Translations under genes and position numbers: made by a program
Part shown: positions 47,452 through 58,443 of the stretch, in pieces
How the letters are laid out: every line of letters starts with the position of its first letter
How positions within the stretch are numbered: the first letter of the stretch is position 1
The notes under the pieces: model-generated
The model's database searches: none
What the model saw: only the letters and a program-made list of their open reading frames with translations
Told to the model about the DNA's origin: nothing
Assembly: GCA_033060915.1 (NCBI GenBank)
Contig: CM065389.1
Coordinates: forward strand, 10,128,001-10,192,000
DNA: 64,000 nt
Direction: 5' to 3'
DNA from: Euryodendron excelsum
Taxonomy: Eukaryota > Streptophyta > Magnoliopsida > Ericales > Pentaphylacaceae

Positions 47452-48107
47452 GGGTAAACAACTATTTTGTTCTTTAAATTTGCTTTAGATTTTAATGTCA
47501 CCCCTCAATTTTTATTTTTTTTATTTAAGCCTTCAATTTTTAAAAATAAGTCAATTTGCAAAATAAGTAAGGAAATTAAAAATTAATTATATTTTGACAT
47601 TCTAAATTATAACGTAACATCACTTTACTTCCATTGGACTCAAAATAGTCACATTTTTACCATCATAAAATTTGAAACTAAAGATTTATTTGATCAAAAT
47701 TCTATACTATTCTCTAAAGCAAAGAGAAAAAAATAATTTCATAACTATGAAATGTTATAAACCTCCTCAAAAAATCTAAGAAAATGGCCAAAAATGACAC
47801 TTGATAACTTGAGACAAAAATATCTTATAGTGTCAAATCATAAATGCGTGTTAAATATTTTATTATGAACTTAAATTCTAGTAGTTTAGGGGTAAAAATG
47901 TAACTTTTAGTTAACAAGTAAAGTTAAACTGAATCATAGTTGAGATGGTCAAAAAGTGTAATTAAGCTTTAATTTTTTTAATTTATTTCAAAATGTTGGA
48001 CCACATTGTTTTTTTTAAAAGTTGGAGAGTTTAAATAAAAGAAATCAAAATTGAGTGATAACATTAAAATTCGAGACAAAGTTAAAAGACAAAATGATAG
48101 TTTATCT
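47452..48107. mobile_element. Mutator-like MITE with exact 9-bp target duplication
   Basis: AATTTTATA flanks the element exactly (47443-47451 and 48108-48116). The left end starts GGGTAAACAACTATTTTGT; the reverse complement of the right end starts AGATAAACTATCATTTTGT. The arms stay similar for about 100 bp (both hold TTTTAATGT and CTCAATTTT). The 656-bp body has no coding capacity. A 9-bp duplication and long arms point to the Mutator superfamily. Confidence 0.85.
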
Positions 48108-50811
48108 AATTTTATAATATTAAGAAAAATCATGGAAACACCTAGGAGTCTATGTTATTTCCCAACTCTATTATCCATACTTTTACAACTAGCAATTGAC
48201 TTGTGCGTAATAAAAGAAATATTTTAGCAAATAATTTTTTTTATGTTATCTTAAATTATTAAATATATTTCTTCTAACACTATCTATATATAGGATCCTT
48301 TAATTATTTATTTAATGCTATGATCAAGGGTGTCACGAGATTATAAAACAAAATAAATTTTTTCAAATGGCTCGTTATGAGCTTGATTAAAGTTTGTTTG
48401 AGCTCGGTTCGAAAGTTTAATAAACCCAACTTCAATACATTTTCAAACTCGTTAATGTTATTAAACCAAACTTAAACAATCTTTGTTCAGCTCGATTAGG
48501 CTTGTTTATAACTCCATGAATTAAGGTTCAAAGAATTTAAAATAAAAAAATGACTTACGAATTTTTAAAATGTAATTTATTTTTAGTCTTTGGATGTATA
48601 TTTTTCTTACTTTTTGATTAATCAAATAATAAAAATTGAGTAAAATATTTTACGTAAAATCAAACAGAACTTAATAATGTGTGTGTATTTTTTGTCGAAT
48701 AATGCGTCCTGTTTAAGAAATGTGAATTGTTTGTTGCTCGGTCTACTTTGTGAGGTTAAAGAAAGTAGCATGTTGTACATTTGCTCCTTTTTTATTGCAT
48801 ATAAATGGCATAAATGTCACTAACCCAATTTGTTTCAAGATGCTATCGAAAGCTCCGTCCGCCGCTTATGAAAATTAGAAATCGTGATATTTAAGGACTA
48901 ATTTTTGATATATTTAAATAATTATTTTCCCACCAATAAATATTTTTAGTTAAAGTGAGATTAAATCCAGAAAAAAATGGCGGTTCTAAATCCCTTTTTT
49001 TTATTTTTTGAATTTCATCATTTCATTTCTTATTTTTAAATTTAACGCAACAAACAAATAAGTAAATTTTTTGATAAATAATTTTATTTTATTTTTCTAA
49101 CTCAACCAATAAATAAATATATTTAATTTTTTCACTTAATCTTTTTCTCATATCATCTCCTTTGCCTTCCACAAATTCAAAATCTAAAATAGTAAAAAGA
49201 AAAAGAGAGAAAGTGTGGGTTGAGTCCGCAAGGGCCAAGTAATTCAAGCCATTTGGGGAGAAAATTCTGAAACTGTTCTGGGCTGTGCAATGGCCCTTGT
49301 TGTAAGTACCAAAAAGTGAAATTGAATTCACCAATCAATAACAAAGGCCTGGACCGAAGAAAAATAAAATAAAAATTAGTTTTGCAGTAAGATTCATGGG
49401 ACAACCGTTATGGGAGAAAATTAATGGTCCCATCCAGCTCATGAATGAGGTGGGTTACCAAATCTGACCTTCCCAAAAAGGCCATTTCAAGGCCATATCA
49501 ATAGAAGCTGACTGGATGAAGGTGATTAGGCTAGTTTAAATTCTGGAAATTGGAAATATCTAATACCCTAATGCTATTTTTGGATTCCGAATTATCAAGG
49601 TAAAAGAAACAAAAAAGAAAAAGGAGATAAAAAAGATAAAGGAATAAGGGATTTCAACTCCTTACTTATTTTCTTTCAATGTTGTTTTACTCTTTATATT
49701 CTCTCACAACCATACATAAGATATAATCGCATATTCATTTCTCTTAACAAATTTGGTATTCAAACACAGCATTAATAAAGAATTTTAAAAGGGTAGCCCA
49801 ATACAATGGCTCTCACCACTGCATAGTTTGGGGGAGACCAAACATTCATAGCCTTATATCTGCACCAAAAAACCTATTTCTGTGTTCTAAACCGTAATAC
49901 TCATTTCGTAATAGATTACTGTTACCACAACCTTTTACAAGTTCCAAAAAATAAAATAACATTTTATTTCATCTAGAAGCTCTGTGAAATACCTTTCTGT
50001 TTTTGATAAACTTGAAATCAAGGTGAAAGAAGTGTGAAATTTGTTAATCTTTGCCATTTGATGTAAACATTGTCATTAGTCATTTTGCAAGCACAAAGTT
50101 TTGGCCGTATTTTCAAGATGATTATGATGATGTCTCCCAAGTCATATCATCCCATTTCACTCCAAATTAATATATAAAGTGAATTTATAAGTCTCCACGA
50201 AGTCGATTTTACGACTCTTATACTGAGAGATCTTCTCGTAATTAGTTGCCCTAAATAATAAAAAAATTATACACTTTAAACGGCAGTATTTTCCTTACAC
50301 TACAAAAAATACAATGGCAAATTTAGAGGAAAACACTTTAAAAATAGCCCCCATGCTAAATGACTTAGATGAAATAGGATTTAAACTTAAACGGGGAGAG
50401 TGTTTGATCATTAACCAGCACATATAGTTGGATTTGATTTAATCGCAGATTATAATATAATGCCTAACTGACTCGTGTCCTAAGTAACACTGTAGAATTA
50501 AAAAAGTGATGATAGGTGATAAATAATACCATGACGTAATATGGGATTACGTGTACTATGTTTGGTTAGAATGGAATGACGAATAGGATAACTAATAATA
50601 CATTTGTTGTGTCTAATGAAAATGGAATAAGAAATGAAAAAAAATACATGAAATTACTTTCTTGCTCCTAATATAATATGTTATTACAAAAATATAATCT
50701 ATAATAATGTGAGGGGTGGGTGAAATTATCATTTTATGTCTTATCCCTCACCTCAGGATATGGCATTGCACCCCTTCCATGGGATGCCTTATCTTCTATT
50801 TTGAGAGATTA
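48108..50811. other. AT-rich intergenic DNA
   Basis: No gene is supported. A TGTTTGG-family MITE is at about 49569-49772 and another family-like fragment near 49010-49190. The stretch 48320-48540 has GAGCTCGGTTCG-type repeat sequence of unknown class. Confidence 0.5.
49569..49772. mobile_element. TGTTTGG-family MITE copy
   Basis: The left end TGCTATTTTTGGATTCCGAA pairs with the reverse complement of the right end, TGCTGTGTTTGAATACCAAA. Length is about 204 bp; TAA occurs on the outside of both ends. Confidence 0.45.
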
Positions 50812-51929
50812 TGTTGGATAAATAGTTTGATAAATAATTCCTATTTAATCACTATGTGTATAATTAGTGATCACAAACAATAAAATAACACGAATTATCT
50901 AATTATCAACTAGAAGCAATTTTAACTAGAAGACAATTAGAATCTGAATAAGAACAAACTAAATCGTAACGACTTACCCGGTTGTCGTTCACAAAAAATA
51001 GAAAATGTAGAAATCGAAAGATAGATCGAGTCGAGTGTTTCACACTCTCTCCTTAAAGACAGATTCACCCCCCACAGTTGGTGCTCACGGGATGATGGGC
51101 GTCTGACTCCCAGGATAAAACGATCTCAGCAGTCTTTAGGCAGCACTTCGATAAAAACTGCTCGGCGGCTTCACCAGATGATCTGAACTCTCTCAGGAAG
51201 AAAATACGGGAGGAAGAAGGAATTCGTTGTATGCAACAATCGGAATTTTTTTGAATATTATGAATGCTAGAATGCTGCTCTATTTATAGAGCCCAGGTGC
51301 CTGTTCGAAACACTGGTTCGAACAGGTACCAGCAGCCAAACAGTCCCTTACCGGAGGGATACACCTGTTCGGTCAACGGTCACACCTGTTCGGTCAACGG
51401 TCACATCTGTTCGGTCAAATCGTCAGAAATTAATTAATTAATTAATATAAAATTAATTAATAAAATAATTAATTAATTTAATTCCGACCCTAGCCCAAAA
51501 AGAAAAGACTTGAACCGAACCCACGACCACGTCCCGAACCGGACGGGCGGGCGGCGGCGCGCGCGCGTGTGGAGTATTGGGTCAACCTATGGGTTCCATA
51601 GGTCCTCCCCCTTTCACAAAAGTGGGGTGCCCCTTGGGGCCCAAACCTTACTCCAAACTTGGGTTATATATGGACAACTTATTTCCTATAAGAAATCAAT
51701 GTGGGATAACCCACTTTCAACTACATAACCCATATTCAAGGGGGTGACTTTGGAAGCCAATAACTCATTCAATCCTACACGGATTTGAGCAAGTAAATAG
51801 TCTAGATTCATCTCCTCTCGGAGGTGAATCCAACGCACCAATGACCCGACACAAAGGATGCATGGGTCCCACATTTATATTGGCTCAAAGATCAACAAAA
51901 TAATGGGTTTACACCCATTTATTCTAACA
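50812..51929 (-). mobile_element. Solo LTR (1118 bp) with exact 5-bp target duplication
   Basis: GATTA flanks both sides exactly (50807-50811 and 51930-51934). Termini are TGTTGGATAAATAG and, on the other strand, TGTTAGAATAAATGGG, so TG..CA ends and short inverted repeats are present. The TATA box CTATAAATAG reads on the minus strand (about 51289-51280), so the LTR is transcribed leftward and U3 is the right part. There is no primer site or coding sequence, so this is a solo LTR left by recombination. It is probably from a Ty1/copia or Ty3/gypsy element; I cannot tell which. Confidence 0.9.
51362..51424 (-). promoter_or_regulatory. Three 21-bp repeats with W-boxes in LTR U3
   Basis: Three tandem 21-bp units (51362, 51383, 51404) each contain GGTCAA, which on the transcribed (minus) strand is TTGACC, the WRKY-binding W-box. 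They lie about 75-135 bp upstream of the LTR TATA box. The first two units are identical; the third has diverged at its end. Confidence 0.7.
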
Positions 51930-51934
51930 GATTA

Positions 51935-52985
51935 TATCTCCCATGAGACAAATTGGTATTCCTAATCCTCCAAACAAACGGCAAACAGGGCCTAAGAGCT
52001 TGTTATCCTCGTCTCAAGTGCTTGGGTTTAAGTTTCCCCGCAATCCATTGTTGTAGCCATCCATATTATAAAGTCGAATAAGCGTGTGTCATTCTCATTT
52101 TGTATCCTTCGTTCCCATTTCAAACATGACAGATTCGGTTAGACATTCACGTTTTTTCGATCTATTGCCAACCCTAGCCTCTGCTCCTGGTGCTGGCAGA
52201 CTTAGTGCCTTGACTGGATTGTGATGTAGCTTAGCTGCTTCAATTTTTTTGTACCAAATTTTTTTTGATGTTATTAGGAATTAACTAAGGGCCCGCTTGA
52301 TTGAGATTTTTTTGAACGTTTTAGACTTGATTGTTTTCCTTTATAAGCTAAAAAAGTCAAGATATTGAAGTTTTTTTTATTTTTATTTTTGCTTTTATGT
52401 TTATTTTATCTTGTTAAAAGTTAAAAAATTGACTATTTTTTATTTATAAGCAATAAAAACAAAATAAAAAAACTTGAAAAAAATTATAATAAACTAGGAC
52501 ACGATTTTATTGCAAAGTTATAATATAATGGCTAACTAGTGGTTTGAGAGCACTCAGTAAATAATTTTTTTCAAAATTAACACAAATCAAGAAACAAAGA
52601 GGAACATGCTTGGCCATCGTAATCTATTGCGGGAATCGTGACGGTGGGACCACCTATACGGTAGCCCCCTCCCCCTCCATTTTTTTAAGCGAGAAATAGA
52701 GAGGGATGCTGATGTCCAATTCAATCCCCGCCCCACGTGGGTTAGCCCCATCCAACCGTACACGTGGATTTCCCTCCTTGAATGGCGCTTTCTGCCCGCT
52801 GGGCCGCTCCTTTCGCACCGTCAGCATTCTCAGTGCTACTAACGTCTATCTCTCGATAATCTGTCATTTCTTTCTTGTATTTGTTTTTATCTAAACTTAG
52901 AAAAAATAATTATTTAATTCCACGTTACTCCAAAACACTGTCGTTTTAGATTGTCCTCCTTCCTTTTGTTATACATTACTTAAAT
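51935..52985. other. Intergenic DNA between solo LTR and foldback element
   Basis: No gene is supported. A hairpin MITE of the GGGCCCGCTTG type is at about 52288-52503. Confidence 0.5.
52288..52503. mobile_element. Hairpin MITE, second copy
   Basis: The left end AGGGCCCGCTTGATTGAG and a long A/T-rich palindromic body built from TTATAAGC and AAAAAGTC blocks resemble the element at 13986-14203. The right end is degraded, near CTAGGACAC. Confidence 0.45.
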
Positions 52986-53845
52986 GGGCAAATTACGTTC
53001 AACTCACCATTCAGATTTTAGAAAAGTCATTTCTCTTCTTTGAGATTTAGGGTGGGTTATAATTTTTTTAAGATATTAAATCTTTTAACAAAATATATAT
53101 GATGTCAGTAAAAAAAAAAAAAAATAGATTCATTATCTAAATTGCCCTTAATATGGATGAAATGACATAAATAGACTTTTTTTTGCTTATGAAATTAATT
53201 AGTGTGTTGATTTTGAGCCCTCTTCTAATGAAAAAAAAGATGCATTATTAGTATAAAATTCTAAGAGCTAATTAAATTTCACATCTGTATAAAACACCAT
53301 TTTAATCAATAAATAAATTATAAGTCTCATATTTTTTTAAAACTATTTATGCTATAATTAAAGCCCTATATAGATTGTTCAAATTTTTATATAAAAAAAG
53401 TAATAGTCAATATGAGGAAAAATGCCTTACAAAAAATAATATTGAAAACAACAACATTAGTTAACTTATATTAAAAAAATAACGGTTTAACTTAAAAAAT
53501 CAATTGTACCAAAGTTTTTAGATCCTATATACTATAAAAAAATAACACATGTGAAAGAATTTAGTAGCAAAAAAAAAAAAGATTTAAAAAATTAACATAC
53601 ACTAATTAATTTCAAAAGCAAAAAAAAAAAAAACCTTATTTATGCAATTTCGTACACATTAGGGGTAATTTAGATAATGAACTTATTTTTTTTGCTGACA
53701 TCACATATATTCTATTAAAAAATTTAACATTTGAGGGAAAGTACAACTCACCTCAAATCTCAAGGGAGGGGGATGACTTTTTTAAAATCTTAAGAGGTGA
53801 GTTGTATTAGTCAGAAACCTCAAGGGAGGTGAATGTAATTTGCCC
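52986..53845. mobile_element. Mutator-like foldback element with exact 10-bp target duplication
   Basis: TTACTTAAAT flanks the element exactly (52976-52985 and 53846-53855). The ends are GGGCAAATTACGTTCA and, on the other strand, GGGCAAATTACATTCACC. The arms stay homologous well over 100 bp, both reaching a TGATGTCAG block. The 860-bp body is AT-rich and non-coding. Long arms and a 9-10-bp duplication point to a non-autonomous Mutator-like element. Confidence 0.88.
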
Positions 53846-54537
53846 TTACTTAAATTATTTACGATCTGATTGGATTAAACTTGTTTTTGTGATTTCATTC
53901 CATTTTTCTTTATTTCTTAAGATGCATTTTAAAAAAACAATTAATCTTTGTTTTCTTTGTTAGAAAACAAGTTAATGAGTACGAAGTTCATGTCGTAATA
54001 ACCTAATTTTCACAATTTTAGTGAAAATTTATTTTTTATTTTTTGTTTTTATTTTTAGTTCTCTAGCACTTTAATTGGGGAAACACTGTATCTCGTTTCT
54101 CAATGGCTAGCATAAACTCATTTTACTCAACTATCCTCCAAATTTACACTCGACAAATAAAAAAACAAAAAACAAAGGAGGAAACTAAGTGGGAAACATG
54201 TGGGGTTCATGAAAATCATAGTAGAGCTGCTAAGGGAGGCAAATGCAATCTGACTATGTTGAGAGTGAGAGACTTGGCAGGCAATTTGTTTGGTTAGAAG
54301 CATGTCTTTTCCCATATTTTCATTTTTTGTTTTGGTAGAAAGGAAATAAAAACAAATAGTCTGTTTTACAAAACAAAACTCCGACCATATGGGCTTAGAG
54401 CGGGTGAGTTCAGACCAAGAAGAGGCCTATTGCTTCACACAATTGTTTTGAAAAATGTGAAGCTCAAGTGAATATTATAACTAAAGATAGAGATTACAAC
54501 ATAAATATTTAGTAAACTATTAGCATATAATTATAAC

Positions 54538-54780
54538 ACTATGTTTGGACTTTAATTTTGTTGAGGAAAAAGAAAAAGAAAGACAAAAGAAAAGGAAAAA
54601 AACAAGGTGAAAGAAATTATTTTTTCTTTATTTGGTTGAGTTAGGAATTAGGAAAATGAAAAGAATATGAATATATGTTCATCATAAGCATTTTTTTTTG
54701 TTTGGTTACATCATAAATAATGAACACGTATGAGTCATTTTATTTTTCTTTTCCTGGACAAATTTAAGATTCAAAGTAAA
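54538..54780. mobile_element. TGTTTGG-family MITE copy
   Basis: The left end CTATGTTTGGACTTTAATTT pairs with the reverse complement of the right end, which contains CTTTGAATCTTAAATTTG. An inner AAAAGAAAAAG-rich arm is as in other copies. Confidence 0.45.
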
Positions 54781-56258
54781 TACTTCTTTATTCAAAATTC
54801 TTGATCCGAAACAAGATTAACTTATATTTGCAACTCCATGCCTCCAATCAGCAACACATTAACAAAGTTGTCCAATACATGGCATGATTAACAGATTCTT
54901 ATCATTCTAAATGGCTTTCAAATATAACCAACACTACTATTAATGCTGAATTGAGGGAATTCCTATCTATTTTTGGAGAGAGAGAGAGAGAGGCACTATC
55001 CATTATCCAATGCCTTTCTGTGTGTGACCAGTGGCGGACCAAAAATTTCGTGAAGGATTGAAATTATAAATTTTTGAATTTTAAAGAGTTAAAGAAACTT
55101 TTTATCTTCTAAATTTTGGATTCTAATACATCATTTCTTATAATATTAACAAAAAAATCTTGCTAACATGCATGACACGTATTAATCATGCATTACTTTG
55201 TTTTACAAAATGTGATATACAACTCTATTCATAAATAAAAGTCAACGATCACTTACTCTTTTGTGCATGATATTTACCATCTGAAACCATGAGCATACCC
55301 AACCTATGGTCAAATTGAATGTATCGCATTTAAGTGTGCCGCACATCTTATACTACGTAGACAAATCGATGAATATGAAGGTAAATCAACCCTTCTAGAG
55401 CCTGAATTAAGAAGGAAAAATTATTTCCTAATCTAATAGGTAATCTTATACAACTAGAAAAATTATACAAAATTTATTACAAGAATGATGTAGCTAAATT
55501 GTATACCTATTACTTTAAAATAAAAAGTCTATCTAAATACTTATTAATTACAAAACTGTCATCATTATATAATTTTAGTATAAATTTTTGTATATAAATT
55601 TTAAAAAAATAGCATTTTTCATTTTAATAATAGGGATAAGTAATAGTAGAACTCACCTATTTAACAAGTGAGTTTCACTCTCGTGTAAAAAGTGAACCTT
55701 CACCTGTCTTTGCTATTGGAGCAGAAAATAAATTTCCCATTAAGAAGGCAGTCTATTCGGACTGCGGATTCAAACTTTGACCTACAAAAAATAAATGTGA
55801 AAATCCCTAGTTCTGTTTGTGGCACCGATCGGTCTATCCAAGGATAGTCGACTTTTCTCTAGTGGGCTACCTAACTATGCGTATAGGATAGAGACACATC
55901 TGAGACCAACCTTTCTCCTTTCTTTGTTGGCTACAAGCTACCTTCCTATTGAGCTTTAGGTATTAGACAAGCGCCACTGTTTAATTGTCCATCCTTGCAT
56001 GTCATACCGTACAACTAAAACATTTACACCGAATTAATTTAGAGAATGATATGATTAGATTGTAGAAGTAACTCATATGCTTTTTAATTATAAAATTATC
56101 ATTGTTGTATTATTTTAACGTAAAATTATGTATAAAAATTGTAGAAGGGAATAGCATTTTACTGTATAAAATGGTGCAGCCAGATTATAGATTGGGTTTT
56201 GGCCTTTGCACTAGGTGCCTAATTAGTGCCCAAACTCTATCTATGATGTCACATATTA

Positions 56259-56481
56259 AGGGCTCATTTACTACCGTTTTTTATCCAGTTATTTTTTAAA
56301 GTTTACTAGCAAAAAAATTAAATTAATTTTTTTTTACTTTTTTATTGTTTTGGCTTTACTTTAACTAAAGATAAGCAAAAAAAATAAAAACAAAAAAGTA
56401 AAAAAGTAAAAAAATATATATCTTTTTTTGTTTATAAGTTTAAAAAAAAGTTAAGCAAAAAAATTATATCAAATAGCCCCT
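56259..56481. mobile_element. Hairpin MITE, third copy
   Basis: The left end AAGGGCTCATTTACTACC and the reverse complement of the right end, AGGGGCTATTTGATATAA, enclose a long A/T palindrome like the elements at 13986 and 52288. Confidence 0.5.
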
Positions 56482-57407
56482 AATCAACCCCAAGAGGGTC
56501 AAGGCCGGGGCCTATGAGTATACTAACTTTTAAGTTTTTAAATTCAAAACTTGTTAGGTGTTATCAATTTTTTAGTGTCATCTCTATGATTTTTAACTTT
56601 GTAATTACTCGATTTTTATGAAGCCAAAGGAATACTATACAAGTTTCAAAACTAATCATAATGTGCGCAAACTAATCGAGATAATCGATCATTAAAAAAA
56701 ATTAAAAAATAGGTGACATATTCAACCCCACTTACATGAGGTTCAACCCAGTCTACGCCGCTACAATGTACGAAGGATTTGTAATAGGAATGCTTGCTTA
56801 AACTTTTCCTTCACGAACCAAGCCCAAAGAAGGGTCTAATTAACACTGCACCCCAAGTCTAGCCACGAGGTCCTGGCTCGAGTCTTTAAAGACCCACATG
56901 CCTCAGCTTACATTTCACTTCCATCACTGCTTACGTATAATGACCAATGCACATTTTTAACACAATTATGTTCTAAAATTAGAAAAAAAAATAAAGCAAA
57001 TAAATATAATTCAATATAAAATATAGTAAAATTAATTTTTTTTAAATTCTCAAATATTTTTTAGATTAGTTTTTTTGAAACTATTAAAAATTGATCTTTT
57101 TAATTCACATAAGATTTCATTATATTATTAAAAGAAATATAAATATAACTGTCGTGTAATATTTATTTAGAGCCTTTACTCTATCTGTCATATCTTTTTT
57201 CTCTCCTCTTCTTTTTTTTTCTCTCCCTTTTTTTTTTTGTTCTTGCGCGCTTTCTCCAACTCTATATATACACACGAAGAAAATGCATAGTAATAGAATA
57301 AAAATGTCAGTGCTTACGTTATTGTTGTAAAAGTCATCCATTAATAGTGATTTTAATGTTTTCATAACACTCTCTCTAGATGACTTTTATACAAAAATAT
57401 GTCTCAT

Positions 57408-57585
57408 TAAAACTTTGCTAAAAAAAAACTCAATGAAAAAAAACTATAGCGAAAGAAAAAGAGTACAATATTCTTGTGCAACATAGTAAAGTATGAATGC
57501 ATTAAAACTATATCATTAAAACCTTGCTAAGAAAAACTTCATTAAAAAAAAACTGTTGGCAAAAGAAAAAGAGTACAGTATGTGA
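57408..57585 (+). repeat. Diverged tandem pair next to Tat LTR
   Basis: CATTAAAACTTTGCTAA and CATTAAAACCTTGCTAAG each start a unit of about 70 bp that ends AAAGAAAAAGAGTACA. Units start near 57405 and 57508. Confidence 0.7.
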
Positions 57586-57618
57586 CTCATCCTCATTCAT
57601 ACAACTAGTATGAAGTAA

Positions 57619-58362
57619 TGATGGGGACCGAGGAGCTGACCATGAATTTCCCTGACCACACCCTACGCTCGGGGTACTCAGAGGAATGGAGGGCTACTGA
57701 TGGGAACCGACCAGGGACACCCTCATCATCCCGACCAGGAGAAAGCACTACAACAGGAGGATCGACCCTGAGAGGCCCAGCTGGTCGGGGCCTGATCAGG
57801 AATGTCATGACCGACCAGCCCCTGGCTGACCACGACAAGTGGGCCACGCCCAAGCAGGTCCTGCAAGATGGGACCTGTCATTTGTCCCACCTCTCACGCC
57901 AGTGAAAGCCATCATGGACAACCCAATCATGATAACGTGTTCTCGTCTCCAAGACCTCGCATGTAGGAGGTAGTCACCCCACTCACCCTGACATACGCCT
58001 AAGGGAGCGCCACGTATTGAGGATTGGACAACCACGCCTCCCATTGCCCTGCCACCGGTCGGGACCCCCAATGCCAGGCTGCCACGTGGACAGACAGCCG
58101 TCTCCCACCTTCCCCATGCATGCAACAGCTCTCTAGGGCTACGAGGGTGCCTGCCAATATAAAAGAAAAGATCATTTTCCCCAAGGAGGTACGCAAACAG
58201 AAAACCCTAACGAAAAAACTCTGCTGATCTCTCCAAAAAATCTAACTTAGGCATTAGAGTGCCCTTGGCAGGCATCACACCAGTGCCCTTCACTCTTTTT
58301 CCTTCTCAGATTACATTGGAGCTGATTGTTGCCGTCCTGGGAACCAACCTACTGCTTCATCA
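57619..58362 (+). repeat. 5' LTR of the Tat element
   Basis: Begins TGATGGGGACCG and ends CTGCTTCATCA, giving TGATG..CATCA inverted termini directly before the primer site. Length is 744 bp. A TATA box (AATATAAAAG, about 58157-58166) lies about 200 bp before the LTR end. Confidence 0.75.
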
Positions 58363-58363
58363 G

Positions 58364-58382
58364 TTGGCACCGTCTGTGGGAA
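58364..58382 (+). other. Primer binding site
   Basis: TTGGCACCGTCTGTGGGAA follows the LTR after one base. Its TGG start pairs with the CCA end of a tRNA, and similar GGCRCCGTCTGTGGGAA sites are usual in Tat elements. I do not assign the tRNA. Confidence 0.7.
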
Positions 58383-58443
58383 ACGATTGTTTTCCATTTT
58401 CATGGTCGTCACCAAGTCCGGCACTTCACGCGTTCCCTTACCA

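Larger units (their letters stand above)
53856..57618. other. Intergenic AT-rich DNA with TE fragments
   Basis: No gene is supported. It contains TGTTTGG-family (54538) and hairpin (56259) MITEs, a CAGTGGCGGACCAA start near 55029, and a diverged tandem pair at 57408-57585 next to the Tat LTR. Confidence 0.5.
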
